From the NCBI RefSeq assembly GCF_009295825.1, contig NZ_WHKF01000001.1:771088-835087 (forward strand): a stretch of 64,000 nt of DNA, written 5' to 3'. Source of the DNA: Marinifilum sp. N1E240. Its GTDB lineage: Bacteria; Bacteroidota; Bacteroidia; Bacteroidales; Marinifilaceae. A program made the position numbers and the translations under genes. Of the stretch, positions 53,822 through 62,814 are shown one piece after another; position 1 is the first letter of the stretch; the number at the start of each line of letters is the position of its first letter. Below the pieces are notes generated by a model. That model had not been told where the DNA came from, ran no database searches, and saw only the letters and a program-made list of their open reading frames with translations.

Positions 53822-54250
53822 TTAAATATTTACGATTTTTTCGATTGTAAATGAAAACGTTTTCTTAAGACGCCCTTTAAAAAAGGACAATATGATATAA
53901 TAAGGAAGCAAGATGGCTAAAGCCAGCAGACCGCTTATTAATTCGTTATTTGTAATTACGGTTGAAATGAAAAGAGTAAGAAGTACCAAAACAAATGGCA
54001 AAACGTAAGCCAGAAACAAAGCAAACCAACCCAAAGATTCCTGATAGGTAAGTTTCACTTTCTCTCCAATTGTAAATCGGTTTGTGTAATCAATAACATC
54101 AATCGATTTTTCCTTCATATCAGACATGGTGCAAGCACCTTTTGCATGACAACCAGCACAGGCAGACATATTTACGATGCCAACCGTAATCTTACCATCT
54201 TCTATTTCAAGAATGGTTCCCTCGTGATCAATTTGTTTGGGATTACTCAT
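53822..54250 (-). CDS. rseC: SoxR-reducing system protein RseC-like, first gene of the rnf operon
   Basis: A 142-residue membrane protein of the RseC/MucC family, first gene of the rnf operon. A small N-terminal domain carries a cysteine cluster (CAGCHAKGAC) likely to bind metal or act as a redox pair. Two helices follow (about 75-95 and 100-122). In E. coli RseC works with Rsx/Rnf to keep SoxR reduced; here a general role in Rnf assembly or electron delivery is more likely, by inference from position. It lies 4 bases upstream of rnfB. Confidence 0.9.
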   Translation of the reverse strand: MSNPKQIDHEGTILEIEDGKITVGIVNMSACAGCHAKGACTMSDMKEKSIDVIDYTNRFTIGEKVKLTYQESLGWFALFLAYVLPFVLVLLTLFISTVITNNELISGLLALAILLPYYIILSFFKGRLKKTFSFTIEKIVNI

Positions 54251-54415
54251 GTTTTTACTCCCTTTAGGTATTGAACTTTTTGAGTGTTATTATCTGTGTT
54301 TCAAATGGTTTGTGAACAGATATTATTTAACACATCGCAACAAAAATAACACTTTAGCCCACATTCTATTCTGACAAAAGTCTATTTATAGTGTGTTTAA
54401 ATAGAGGGAGTTCCT

Positions 54416-54423
54416 TACTTTTG
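54416..54423 (+). promoter_or_regulatory. -7 type promoter element TACTTTTG facing an apparently empty region
   Basis: TACTTTTG followed by CA matches TAnnTTTG. It forms part of a short palindrome (TACTTT-TGC-AAAGTA, 54416-54430 approximately). The -33 side has only GTGTTT at the right distance. No annotated plus-strand gene follows before the terminator at 54736. Confidence 0.4.
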
Positions 54424-54735
54424 CAAAGTAGAGATTACAATTTTCAGTCTATCTCTATTGGTTACAGTTAGTTTGGGCAATTCAAGAAAAAAATCGCTAT
54501 TATGAGCTATTTATGCAATCGTAGTAATTTAGACTGTCTTTAAATAAAATGAATAATTTATTGCTTCTCAGCAACCTGTTTAGAAAAGATGTTTTTCTAT
54601 TTAAACTTGGTTGATTGTTAAAATCTATAGGGATTTATAGCAATTTAATAGGTCTTGTGAAGTGTTTAGTGCTTGATAATGAGTAAAATTAAAAGGGATC
54701 AATAAACGACTAGATATTCAGTTTTATAATACAAG

Positions 54736-54778
54736 AAGCACCTTATTTCTTTTATTTGATGGAATAAGGTGCTTTTAT
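54736..54778. terminator. Hairpin terminator, probably bidirectional
   Basis: AAGCACCTTATT and AATAAGGTGCTT form a 12-bp stem with a 15-base loop. The plus strand continues with TTTT and the minus strand with a looser T-rich tail. It lies 30 bases past the stop of the outer-membrane protein gene at 54805 and can end that transcript as well as any plus-strand transcript. Confidence 0.8.
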
Positions 54779-54804
54779 GTTGTTCCTATAAATACTACAC
54801 GTTA

Positions 54805-56190
54805 TTAAAATTGGAATTGAAGTGCAATGTATGGCATAACGGAGTTGTCAGCTTTATATTCTCCTGAATCTTGCTTATTCCAGGTCCATCGATAGTCAAT
54901 ACCGGTAACCAAAATAGGGCTAATTTTATAGGCAAATCGCATTAGAGCTAAGGAGTTTTCATCAAATTCGAAAGCATCGCTAAAATCTACTAAATTTCCT
55001 TTTGTGTAATATCCTTCTATGATTATTTTATCGAATAAATCCTTTGTTTTAAGATTCAACTGCATAGTAGCAGGCGTTTCTTTACTAACATTATCGGGTA
55101 AAAGTAAATTTCCGCCAACCAATAATTTATCCATGATTGATGCAGTTAAGGAGCCATAAATACCTTGTTTGTTTTTGGAATCGCCTAGCGCAAGAATTTT
55201 AGTATCCTTGTTTATTTCATAATGGGCATCGAAGAATTGAGGCATGTAATTATCGGTATACCATAATCTCTCGATTCTAGAATTCAGACGAAAGAAATTA
55301 CCAATTACATTCATGTTAGCATTTAAGCCTAAACCCATTCCTTTTCCAGCTCCATACCCTTGTGTAGGAGGGATACTTTGATGATACGCTATTAAAGAAT
55401 CGGATTTTACTTTAGAAAGTTTACTAAAATGAGCATATCCTGTAAGGTTGATAAAGCTGGAGTTGATAAAAGTCATTCCCATATCAAAACCATAGGCTTT
55501 TATTCCATCTGAAAGGAATTCATTTTTACCCGTATTTTCACCAAATCGGTCGGTTTGATCTTTATCACTAATATAAGTGAAGCCAAAATCAAGGGTTTTA
55601 ATTACTGAAATACCACTTGCTCCAAATGGGCGAACATATGGTCGAATGGCAAACAGATTAAACGATTCGGTATTAAAATCGCTATACATTCCTTCGATCC
55701 CTACTACTTTCTTAATACGGATATCGTAGCTCAATCCAACTTTACGTTTTTCGAAACTTGGGGAGTTATTATAGTTGTTTAGCAAACTTCCGTAACCAAT
55801 ACTTTCGCCACGAAGTTGACCCATTTTTACATAAACTGGATCTTTCTTTTTGCGACCATAGCGAACGTAACTAATCAATCGAAGAATTCCAGATCCACTT
55901 TTTAGTTCATCACTGTAAAAATCTCCATTTTCGAGATTAAAATAGACTGGGATATCGAATCCTACGCCAACTTTACCCAAATTTAATTCAGGTTGAAATC
56001 TTGCACCAGCATAGTTTTCACCACCAATTCTGGCGAAAGCAAATGCACCTGTAAATAGGCTGATGGAGTCAGGATTACTTAAATTCTCAAAAGAATTATC
56101 ATATCCATAAAAATTATTGTCTTCCTGAGCGAATACGATCCCTTTACAAAGGAATAAGGACAGAATAGAAAGGAGTAGTAGTTTTTTCAT
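54805..56190 (-). CDS. Outer-membrane beta-barrel protein, porin-like
   Basis: A protein of 461 residues from the ATG at 56190, with a clear signal peptide (MKKLLLLSILSLFLCKG, cleavage near FAQ). The in-frame ATG 36 bases further up only adds a non-signal extension. The mature part alternates aromatic and polar residues in many short strands (for example FGFTYISDKDQ, INLTGYAHFSKL, VTGIDYRWTW) and ends in IALQFQF, the terminal Phe typical of barrels recognised by BamA. I would expect a 14- to 18-strand barrel. Substrate and family are not recognised. It is a single gene ending at a strong hairpin. Confidence 0.75.
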   Translation of the reverse strand: MKKLLLLSILSLFLCKGIVFAQEDNNFYGYDNSFENLSNPDSISLFTGAFAFARIGGENYAGARFQPELNLGKVGVGFDIPVYFNLENGDFYSDELKSGSGILRLISYVRYGRKKKDPVYVKMGQLRGESIGYGSLLNNYNNSPSFEKRKVGLSYDIRIKKVVGIEGMYSDFNTESFNLFAIRPYVRPFGASGISVIKTLDFGFTYISDKDQTDRFGENTGKNEFLSDGIKAYGFDMGMTFINSSFINLTGYAHFSKLSKVKSDSLIAYHQSIPPTQGYGAGKGMGLGLNANMNVIGNFFRLNSRIERLWYTDNYMPQFFDAHYEINKDTKILALGDSKNKQGIYGSLTASIMDKLLVGGNLLLPDNVSKETPATMQLNLKTKDLFDKIIIEGYYTKGNLVDFSDAFEFDENSLALMRFAYKISPILVTGIDYRWTWNKQDSGEYKADNSVMPYIALQFQF

Positions 56191-56286
56191 TTTAGTAAGA
56201 TAATGGTTAATGTGTATGTACCGCATTACTGTTAGGACACCCTATTTTATTTTAATTATTAAATATAGTTTTAAATTATGTGAATG

Positions 56287-58392
56287 TTAACTTATTACAC
56301 TCCAATTTATTTTGGTTTTACTCAATCGCTTTACCTGTTTGGCAAGAGTGAAATTTTCCTCTTTATCTAACAATGGGTCGTCATTTAAAATTTCCTGAGC
56401 GACATCTCTGGCGTATTGTAGCAGTTGTCCATCCTTGCCCAGATTTGCAATTTTAAGGTCATATGAAATTCCACTTTGCTGCGTACCTTCAATATTTCCG
56501 GGACCGCGCAGTTTTAAATCTACCTCAGCAATTTCGAATCCATCGTTAGTTCTAACCATAGTTTCCATACGCTTACGCGATTCGTTCGATATTTTGTAGG
56601 ATGACATAAGAATGCAATAGGATTGTTCGGCACCACGTCCAACACGTCCTCTTAATTGATGTAATTGAGAGAGACCAAATCGTTCGGTACTTTCTATTAC
56701 CATAACAGATGCATTTGGAACATTCACACCAACTTCGATAACAGTGGTAGCAACCATTATTTTCGTTTCGCCTTGAGCGAATTTTTGCATTTCAGCTTCC
56801 TTATCGGCAGGTTTCATTTTACCATGAACCATACTAATACCATATTTTTCGGGTGGAAAGAAATTCGCAACGCTCTCGAAACCTTCTTCTAGATTTTTGT
56901 AATCCATCTTTTCAGACTCCTTAATCATTGGGTATACCAGGTAGATCTGTCTGCCCAAGTCGATCTGTTTTTTCATGAACTCATAAACTTGTCGGCGCCT
57001 GTTCTCGAAATAATGTACCGTTTGTATTGGCTTTCTTCCAGGAGGTAATTCATCGATAACTGAAACTTCTAAGTCTCCATAAAGAGTCATTGCCAGGGTT
57101 CTTGGAATTGGTGTTGCTGTCATTACCAAAACATGCGGAGGAATGTTGTTCTTTTTCCACAAGCGAGCTCGTTGTGCTACTCCGAAACGATGTTGTTCAT
57201 CGATAATGACCAATCCTAAGTTGTGAAATTGTACCACATCTTCCAGTAGTGCATGAGTTCCAATTAGTATTTGTAATTCTCCACTTTTTAGATCCTCATG
57301 AATTCTTCTTCTGTCTTTAACTTTAGTTGATCCGGTAAGTAAGGCAACATTAATATTCATTCCCTGAAGGAATTCAGTGATACTTTCAAGATGTTGAGTG
57401 GCTAAAATTTCGGTCGGCGCCATCAGGCATGCCTGGCAACCATTATCCAGAGCCATAAGCATACACATTAATCCAACCATAGTTTTACCACTTCCAACGT
57501 CACCTTGCAGTAGGCGATTCATCTGTTTACCAGAGCCAACATCTTTTCTAATTTCCTTGATAACTCTTTTTTGAGCGTTAGTTAATTCGAAAGGTAAATT
57601 GTTTTTATAGAATTGATTGAAATGTTTTCCTATTTGCCCAAATAAATGACCTTTATAAAGCACTTTACGCTTCATTTTCATTTTTAGGATGTTGAGTTGT
57701 ATGTAAAACAACTCTTCAAACTTCAATCTGTATTGTGCTTTTTTTAGAATCTCGGCATTTTGAGGGAAATGAATTTGGAGGATTGCTTCATGCAGATTAA
57801 TTAAACCTAATTTTTTTAGTAAGGGTGCAGGAAGTGTTTCCGGTATTTTTCCATTAACAGATTTAAGTGCATTTTCTTGCAGTTTTTGAATTGCTCTCGA
57901 ATTCAAAAAACTATTCTTCATTTTTTCGGTAGTGAGATAAAAAGCTTGTAAGGATGCATTTATTTTCCCCTTCTTATTATCTACTTCCTCAATTTCGGGA
58001 TGCACGATGTTTACCTTACGATTAAACTCCGAAGGCTTACCAAAAACAATATATTCTATATCAGGCTTAAGACTGTTTTTGATATATTTAATTCCCTTGA
58101 ACCATACCAATTCCATAATGCCATTACCATCCGAGAAATATGCAACCAATCGTTGTTGGCGCTTCTCGCCAATTACTTCTATATCTGTTATCTTACCTTT
58201 TACCTGTATGTAAGGTAATTTTGAATGAATTTCGTTGATCTGATAAAACTTGGTTCTATCGATGTATTTGTATGGGAAATGATACAGTAAATCTTCGTAA
58301 CTGTAGATGGAAAGTTCCTGATTTAATATTGTTGCCCTTTTAGGACCAACTCCTGTTAAAAATTTTATGTCTAGTCCTGCTAATTCTGACAT
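56287..58392 (-). CDS. recG: ATP-dependent DNA helicase RecG
   Basis: A 701-residue branched-DNA helicase that remodels stalled forks and Holliday junctions. It has an N-terminal wedge domain (about 1-250, starting with LDIKFLTGVGPKRA), then two helicase lobes. Walker A is LLQGDVGSGKTMVG (near 297), the DEAH-like box is IDEQHRFG (near 396), then MTATPIPRTL, and late motifs VIEVGVNVPNASVM and QLHQLRGRVGRG. The length is normal. It is a single gene, divergent from the gene at 58507. Confidence 0.97.
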   Translation of the reverse strand: MSELAGLDIKFLTGVGPKRATILNQELSIYSYEDLLYHFPYKYIDRTKFYQINEIHSKLPYIQVKGKITDIEVIGEKRQQRLVAYFSDGNGIMELVWFKGIKYIKNSLKPDIEYIVFGKPSEFNRKVNIVHPEIEEVDNKKGKINASLQAFYLTTEKMKNSFLNSRAIQKLQENALKSVNGKIPETLPAPLLKKLGLINLHEAILQIHFPQNAEILKKAQYRLKFEELFYIQLNILKMKMKRKVLYKGHLFGQIGKHFNQFYKNNLPFELTNAQKRVIKEIRKDVGSGKQMNRLLQGDVGSGKTMVGLMCMLMALDNGCQACLMAPTEILATQHLESITEFLQGMNINVALLTGSTKVKDRRRIHEDLKSGELQILIGTHALLEDVVQFHNLGLVIIDEQHRFGVAQRARLWKKNNIPPHVLVMTATPIPRTLAMTLYGDLEVSVIDELPPGRKPIQTVHYFENRRRQVYEFMKKQIDLGRQIYLVYPMIKESEKMDYKNLEEGFESVANFFPPEKYGISMVHGKMKPADKEAEMQKFAQGETKIMVATTVIEVGVNVPNASVMVIESTERFGLSQLHQLRGRVGRGAEQSYCILMSSYKISNESRKRMETMVRTNDGFEIAEVDLKLRGPGNIEGTQQSGISYDLKIANLGKDGQLLQYARDVAQEILNDDPLLDKEENFTLAKQVKRLSKTKINWSVIS

Positions 58393-58506
58393 TGATAAAT
58401 GCTAATAGTTCTATAAATTTAGATCAAATCATTACTGAGTTTAGTAGGATGATTTGAAGAAGTTCAAATTTACAATTAAATTCGCCAAATATACCTACAC
58501 AAGAAC

Positions 58507-59274
58507 ATGAGTCGTATTCAATATCGATTAAAAAAGAGATTGTACCGTTTAAAAGCGTATCGCAGAAAAGGCTTTGGAATTCATTCACCATATACTTTTT
58601 ATTTGATAACAAGTGTGATAGAAGCAAAGTTGCATTATTATGCATTTGCGAAATTACAATTTCATCGAAAAAAGGCTATTGAGTTATTAAAAAGCAAGCT
58701 TAAGATAACAAGTGCTGATAAATCGGTTCATCTAAAATTTAAACAGGAAATTAAAAGACTAAAGGATGGGGAATCTATCGATCGATTGGTTTTTAGATTA
58801 TTGAATTTTAGCAAAGCGAAGACTCCGGTATATTTTGGATCTGATTTTGGATACACTGCCAGTTATATGGCTAAAGTTGATTCCAGAAATAAGATAACAA
58901 AAGTAGGTAAGACTGAGGGGTTGAAGAGTATTTTTGATCAAATTATACATGAAGAATTGAAAATTTCAAACTTGGAAAACTTGAATTTCAATCAACTTAA
59001 AGATTCATTGCCAAAATTCGACTTTGTAGTTGTATCCGATTCGACATCCGCAGAGGTACTGAACTATTTGGAAAAAAATGATAACAAAATTTTAGCAAAC
59101 GAGTGTTTTTTGATTGTTCTAAACATGTATAAGACAGAAAGGCTAGAATCTTTTTGGTTGAAGATGAGAGCAAAAGAGCATTATCGAGTTGGATTTGATT
59201 TATTTCATATGGGAATATTGATTGCCAAAGAAGGGATGCAAAAGCAAAATTATACACGAAAGTACAGGTTCTGA
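58507..59274 (+). CDS. Degenerate methyltransferase-like protein
   Basis: A 255-residue protein resembling the small class I SAM-dependent methyltransferases of Bacteroidota that begin with a basic stretch and a GIHSPY/F motif (here RRKGFGIHSPYTF, about 21-33). Where these have an EIGTSLGITT-type SAM loop, this one has YFGSDFGYTASYMA, and the following acidic residue appears as VGKTEG. The later FDFVVVSDSTS strand fits the fold. The weak SAM loop leaves enzyme activity in doubt. It sits between recG and the cobalamin adenosyltransferase gene. Confidence 0.6.
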   Translation: MSRIQYRLKKRLYRLKAYRRKGFGIHSPYTFYLITSVIEAKLHYYAFAKLQFHRKKAIELLKSKLKITSADKSVHLKFKQEIKRLKDGESIDRLVFRLLNFSKAKTPVYFGSDFGYTASYMAKVDSRNKITKVGKTEGLKSIFDQIIHEELKISNLENLNFNQLKDSLPKFDFVVVSDSTSAEVLNYLEKNDNKILANECFLIVLNMYKTERLESFWLKMRAKEHYRVGFDLFHMGILIAKEGMQKQNYTRKYRF

Positions 59275-59278
59275 TTCA

Positions 59279-59307
59279 TTGCAAATTGGCTTAAAATTTT
59301 ATCTTTG
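59279..59307 (+). promoter_or_regulatory. Candidate promoter of the cobalamin adenosyltransferase gene
   Basis: TTG at 59279-59281 and TATCTTTG at 59300-59307 with an 18-base spacer match the Bacteroidota -33/-7 consensus. The predicted transcript would have a leader of about 50 bases before the ATG at 59367. Confidence 0.55.
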
Positions 59308-59366
59308 TTATAGCTCAAATAATTCAGTTTGAGAAAACTTGTATTATCAGCTCAAAGCATAAAATA

Positions 59367-59927
59367 ATGGATAAATTTAAAGTATATACTAAAACTGGTG
59401 ATTCTGGAACAACTGGCTTAATTGGCGGAACCAGAGTGCCAAAATATCATTTGCGTTTAGAGGCTTATGGTACTGTTGACGAATTGAATTCTTATATAGG
59501 ATTAATAAGATCGCATGAATTGGAGGCAAAAACGAGAGAAGTTTTAAGTGCAGTTCAAAATAAACTGTTTTTAATTGGTTCTCGTCTAGCAACCGATGAT
59601 AGTAAATCAGATTTAAAAGAGAAATTAATCATCGCCGAAGAGGATATTTTACTATTGGAATCGGAAATGGACAGGATGGATGAAAGTTTACCAGCCTTAA
59701 ATAATTTTGTATTGCCAGGAGGTAGTCAATTGAATGGATTTTGTCATGTTGCCAGAACCGTTTGCCGAAGAGCGGAGCGCAGAGCCAATCAATTGTCGGC
59801 AGAGATTGACATAAATCCCTTATTATTGAAGTACTTAAATAGATTATCGGATTATCTGTTTATCCTGTCTCGTAAGGTTTTACTGGATGTTGGGGCTTCT
59901 GAAATTAAATGGGAACCTGACTTGTAA
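59367..59927 (+). CDS. ATP:cob(I)alamin adenosyltransferase, PduO type
   Basis: A 186-residue trimeric enzyme that attaches the adenosyl group of ATP to cob(I)alamin to make coenzyme B12. The ATP-binding start YTKTGDSGTTGLIGG and the C-terminal signature FVLPGGSQLNGFCHVARTVCRRAERR are clear, with the salt-bridge arginines. It implies adenosylcobalamin-dependent enzymes elsewhere in the genome, such as methylmalonyl-CoA mutase; that is inference. The DUF2795 gene follows 57 bases later with its own promoter-like signal. Confidence 0.95.
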   Translation: MDKFKVYTKTGDSGTTGLIGGTRVPKYHLRLEAYGTVDELNSYIGLIRSHELEAKTREVLSAVQNKLFLIGSRLATDDSKSDLKEKLIIAEEDILLLESEMDRMDESLPALNNFVLPGGSQLNGFCHVARTVCRRAERRANQLSAEIDINPLLLKYLNRLSDYLFILSRKVLLDVGASEIKWEPDL

Positions 59928-59951
59928 ATTCGGAAAAAAAAATTATATTCG
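59922..59951 (+). promoter_or_regulatory. Candidate promoter of the DUF2795 gene
   Basis: TTG at 59922-59924, overlapping the end of the adenosyltransferase gene, and TATATTCG at 59944-59951 are separated by 19 bases. One mismatch to TAnnTTTG. It gives a short leader before the ATG at 59985. Confidence 0.5.
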
Positions 59952-59984
59952 CAGAATAAAGGAATCTAAAAATATTTTGAACTT

Positions 59985-60206
59985 ATGTACTGGACTTTAG
60001 AATTAGCCACGAAACTTGAAGATGCGCCATGGCCGGCAAGCAAAGATGAGTTGATTGATTATGCAATCCGCTCGGGTGCTCCGTTGGAGGTGATCGAGAA
60101 TTTGCAGGAAATTGAGGAAGAAGGGGAGATTTTTGAAAGTATAGAAGATATATGGCCTGATTATCCTAGCAAAGGAGATTTTTTATTCAACGAAGATGAA
60201 TACTAA
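59985..60206 (+). CDS. Small acidic DUF2795-family protein
   Basis: A 73-residue cytosolic protein of the DUF2795 type: MYWTLELATKLEDAPWPASKDELIDYAIRSGAP matches the family core. It probably folds as a small helical domain with a turn resembling a helix-turn-helix. The second half is very acidic (EEEGEIFESIEDIWPDYP). Function is unknown; short size and high charge suggest an abundant small regulator or binding protein. It has its own promoter-like element and shares a bidirectional terminator with the convergent ostA-like gene. Confidence 0.85.
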   Translation: MYWTLELATKLEDAPWPASKDELIDYAIRSGAPLEVIENLQEIEEEGEIFESIEDIWPDYPSKGDFLFNEDEY

Positions 60207-60209
60207 AAT

Positions 60210-60242
60210 AAAAAATGGGGTTTTTTAAAAACCCCATTTTTT
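60210..60242. terminator. Bidirectional intrinsic terminator
   Basis: AAAAAATGGGGTTTTT pairs with AAAACCCCATTTTTT around a very short loop, with A/T-runs on both sides. It ends the DUF2795 gene on the plus strand and the ostA-like gene on the minus strand. Confidence 0.92.
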
Positions 60243-60248
60243 GTATCC

Positions 60249-61814
60249 TTATTCTTTTAATATTGTTTGTGCATTTTTGGGTGGAATTTCTTTCCATATA
60301 AAAATATCCTCTTTCGATTTGGGTTGAATACCTTCAAACCATTTAAATTCTTTTAGAAATAGCATTTCTTTTTCTACTTCAAACAAAGGGTACATGTTGC
60401 CATCAGGCTTTTTAATAAATTTGATTTGATCAATCTTATTTTCCTGAATAAGAATGATTATATCGCTACTTTTTGCAACATTCATTCCTAATAATACTTC
60501 GTCATCTTTTGGATAGTAAAGAGTTTCACCATTTCCATCAATGTCTAATTGATAGATTTTGTTATCCTTAACATGACCTAGCATGTTTTTACCTTTTATT
60601 TGATTGTAAAAAACACTGTCTTCTTTTGCGGTTAAGAATGACGAACCTCTAAAATGAAGGTAACGTATTGCTTGATTTTGCGTTTGAATTCCAATGGTAT
60701 CTGCAACCATTTGATTGCCTTGAGCCCATAAAACAGGATCTTGAAATAAACGAATGGTTGAATCTTGCATACTATAAACCAAAGAATCACATTTTCCTTG
60801 CAAATCAGGTCTGAAGAATTTCACATGATTAAATGCTTTGATTAATTCAAAATCTGCAGAGTCTTTCGAAATTGTGAGAGTATCAGAATGTAAAAACAAC
60901 GAGTCTTGTTCCGCAACTTGAATAAATACGGCAGAGTCGGTCATTAATGCTTCTTCGGTATTTCTAAAAGTTTCCAAAAAATGACCTCTTAAAATAATGT
61001 TGTTGACGGTATCTTTAAGTTCTACATTGTCAAAAACTCTGGCTGTTTCGTTGTTTTTATCCAAATAGATACTATCTCCTTTAATCTGATATTCCTTACT
61101 ATTTAGTGTTGTATTTTTAAAAAATTGAGATATTCCTGTGTTGGTATTGTACCATCCATCCTCAGAGTAAAGTGTTTCGTTTTCACTCACAATAGTAGTA
61201 GGACCTAAGATAAAAGCAGTTTTACTAATGGTATGGTATTTTAATGTGTCGGAATACAGGATGTAATCGTTACTGTGTACTTCAACTGTATCTTTAAAAA
61301 ACAACATATCTTGTTTTGTGTAATATCTTCCAATATTACTGGTAAGAATATTTGTTGCGTCAACAATTTTACCATGGTTGAAATAGTAACCAACACTTTC
61401 GTTCATGTCAAAATCTAAAAAATCGGTTGTTATGGTGACTGATTTGTTTTTTAGTTTAACATTGTCACGCATTTCGGCAAGCCTGGTATTGCCATTGTAT
61501 TTTAGATAATCGCCATATATGTGAACGGTATCAGCATTTATAATGTGTACTTTACCAAAGGCTTCAATTCTATTTTCGGTATCATATTGATTTACACTAT
61601 CGCAATACATTTTAATATTACCATGTGTGATAAATACATTACCCCAAAATACATTTCTGGGTGGTTTTTCATTTCTTAAAAACAAACCATCATCTGAATT
61701 TTTAATATCAACTTTGGATTTTTTCTGAGCAGTAGTTGGAATACTACATAAACAGATGAATCCGGTTAAGATGATTAATAATATGTGTTGTTTTGCTACA
61801 CTAGGCATTCGCAT
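60249..61814 (-). CDS. OstA/LptA-like lipopolysaccharide transport protein
   Basis: A 521-residue periplasmic protein with an N-terminal signal (about 8-30, cleavage near TTAQ) and repeated short beta strands of the OstA/LptA fold. Examples are KMYCDSVNQYDTENRIEAFGKV, GDYLKYNGNTRLAEMRDNVKL and the repeated pattern of D-x-L-x-Y-x-x. It is much longer than enterobacterial LptA (about 185 residues) and may form an extended bridge for lipopolysaccharide between the membranes. Its ATG directly follows the moxR stop (TAAATG), so they are cotranscribed. The short name OstA-like is safer than LptA. Confidence 0.85.
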   Translation of the reverse strand: MRMPSVAKQHILLIILTGFICLCSIPTTAQKKSKVDIKNSDDGLFLRNEKPPRNVFWGNVFITHGNIKMYCDSVNQYDTENRIEAFGKVHIINADTVHIYGDYLKYNGNTRLAEMRDNVKLKNKSVTITTDFLDFDMNESVGYYFNHGKIVDATNILTSNIGRYYTKQDMLFFKDTVEVHSNDYILYSDTLKYHTISKTAFILGPTTIVSENETLYSEDGWYNTNTGISQFFKNTTLNSKEYQIKGDSIYLDKNNETARVFDNVELKDTVNNIILRGHFLETFRNTEEALMTDSAVFIQVAEQDSLFLHSDTLTISKDSADFELIKAFNHVKFFRPDLQGKCDSLVYSMQDSTIRLFQDPVLWAQGNQMVADTIGIQTQNQAIRYLHFRGSSFLTAKEDSVFYNQIKGKNMLGHVKDNKIYQLDIDGNGETLYYPKDDEVLLGMNVAKSSDIIILIQENKIDQIKFIKKPDGNMYPLFEVEKEMLFLKEFKWFEGIQPKSKEDIFIWKEIPPKNAQTILKE

Positions 61815-62780
61815 TTACTTTAATAATTCGCTAATGATATCTTCTAAGCTGACTCCTTCGGCTTCAGCTTTATAATTTTTCATGATTCTGTGTCGTAGTA
61901 TCTCAATAGCTACGGCTTTTACATCATCAATATCAGGAGAATATTTTCCTGATAGTAATGCATGGGTTTTAGCACCAATAACCAAGTATTGTGATGCTCT
62001 TGGTCCTGCCCCCCAGTTAATATACTTATTAGCTATAGGGTGAGAATACTCCGTATTTGGTCTCGATTTGGCCGACAAATTTACAGCATATTCCAATACA
62101 TTTTTATTAATTGGTACTTTTTGTACTAATTTTTGATAGTATGAAATTTTTTCCCCTGAAATTATTTTATTTAAAACAATTTCTTTGCCAGAAGTAGTGT
62201 TTTCCACAATTGTAAGCTCATCTTCAGGACTTGGGTAATCCAGGTATATACTAAACATGAAGCGATCTAACTGAGCTTCTGGTAAAGGATAAGTACCTTC
62301 TTGTTCGATCGGATTTTGTGTTGCTAGAACGAAAAATGGCTTTTCAATTTCATAATTTTTACCATTAACAGTTACCTTTTTCTCCTGCATAGCTTCCAAT
62401 AAAGCAGATTGCGTTTTAGGAGGTGTACGGTTAATCTCGTCAGCAAGAAGGATATTGGCAAATAGCGGTCCTTTTAAAAAGTTGAATTTTCGTTCACTGT
62501 TTAAAATTTCTGTACCGATGATATCCGAAGGCATTAAATCAGGTGTAAACTGAATTCTTTGATATTTTAAATCTAAAACCTGAGAAATAGAATTTACAAG
62601 TAGTGTTTTTGCTAATCCTGGAACTCCTACCAATAGGCAGTGTCCGTTACTGAAAATTGAAATCAGTACTTTTTTGATGATATCATCCTGACCGTAGATT
62701 TTTTTACCAATCTCAGTCATGAGGTTTTGATAATCTTCATACAATGAATTTGCAGCTTCTACTTCTGTTTTAAAATTCAT
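61815..62780 (-). CDS. MoxR-family AAA+ ATPase
   Basis: A 321-residue cytosolic AAA+ chaperone-like ATPase. Walker A is GVPGLAKTLL (near residue 58), Walker B is ILLADEINRTPPKTQSALLEAMQE, then sensor 1 in VLATQNP and the arginine-rich lid with LDRFMFSIYLDYPS. MoxR proteins are often next to DUF58 and von Willebrand proteins, but here the neighbours are surA and an ostA-like gene, which points to envelope biogenesis. It abuts the ostA-like gene with no gap. Confidence 0.92.
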   Translation of the reverse strand: MNFKTEVEAANSLYEDYQNLMTEIGKKIYGQDDIIKKVLISIFSNGHCLLVGVPGLAKTLLVNSISQVLDLKYQRIQFTPDLMPSDIIGTEILNSERKFNFLKGPLFANILLADEINRTPPKTQSALLEAMQEKKVTVNGKNYEIEKPFFVLATQNPIEQEGTYPLPEAQLDRFMFSIYLDYPSPEDELTIVENTTSGKEIVLNKIISGEKISYYQKLVQKVPINKNVLEYAVNLSAKSRPNTEYSHPIANKYINWGAGPRASQYLVIGAKTHALLSGKYSPDIDDVKAVAIEILRHRIMKNYKAEAEGVSLEDIISELLK

Positions 62781-62814
62781 AAGAATGTCAATTTTGTACG
62801 TCCTTTAAATAATT

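Larger units (their letters stand above)
54251..54804. other. 554-base gap with promoter-like and hairpin signals, no large gene
   Basis: On the minus side it should hold the rnf promoter; TATTTTTG at 54341-54348 is the best -7 candidate, without a well-placed -33. On the plus side there is TACTTTTG at 54416-54423, a 7-bp stem-loop at 54429-54457 exactly where transcription would start, a 21-codon frame at 54549-54614, and a terminator hairpin at 54736-54774. This could be a small RNA gene, discussed in the findings. Confidence 0.4.
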
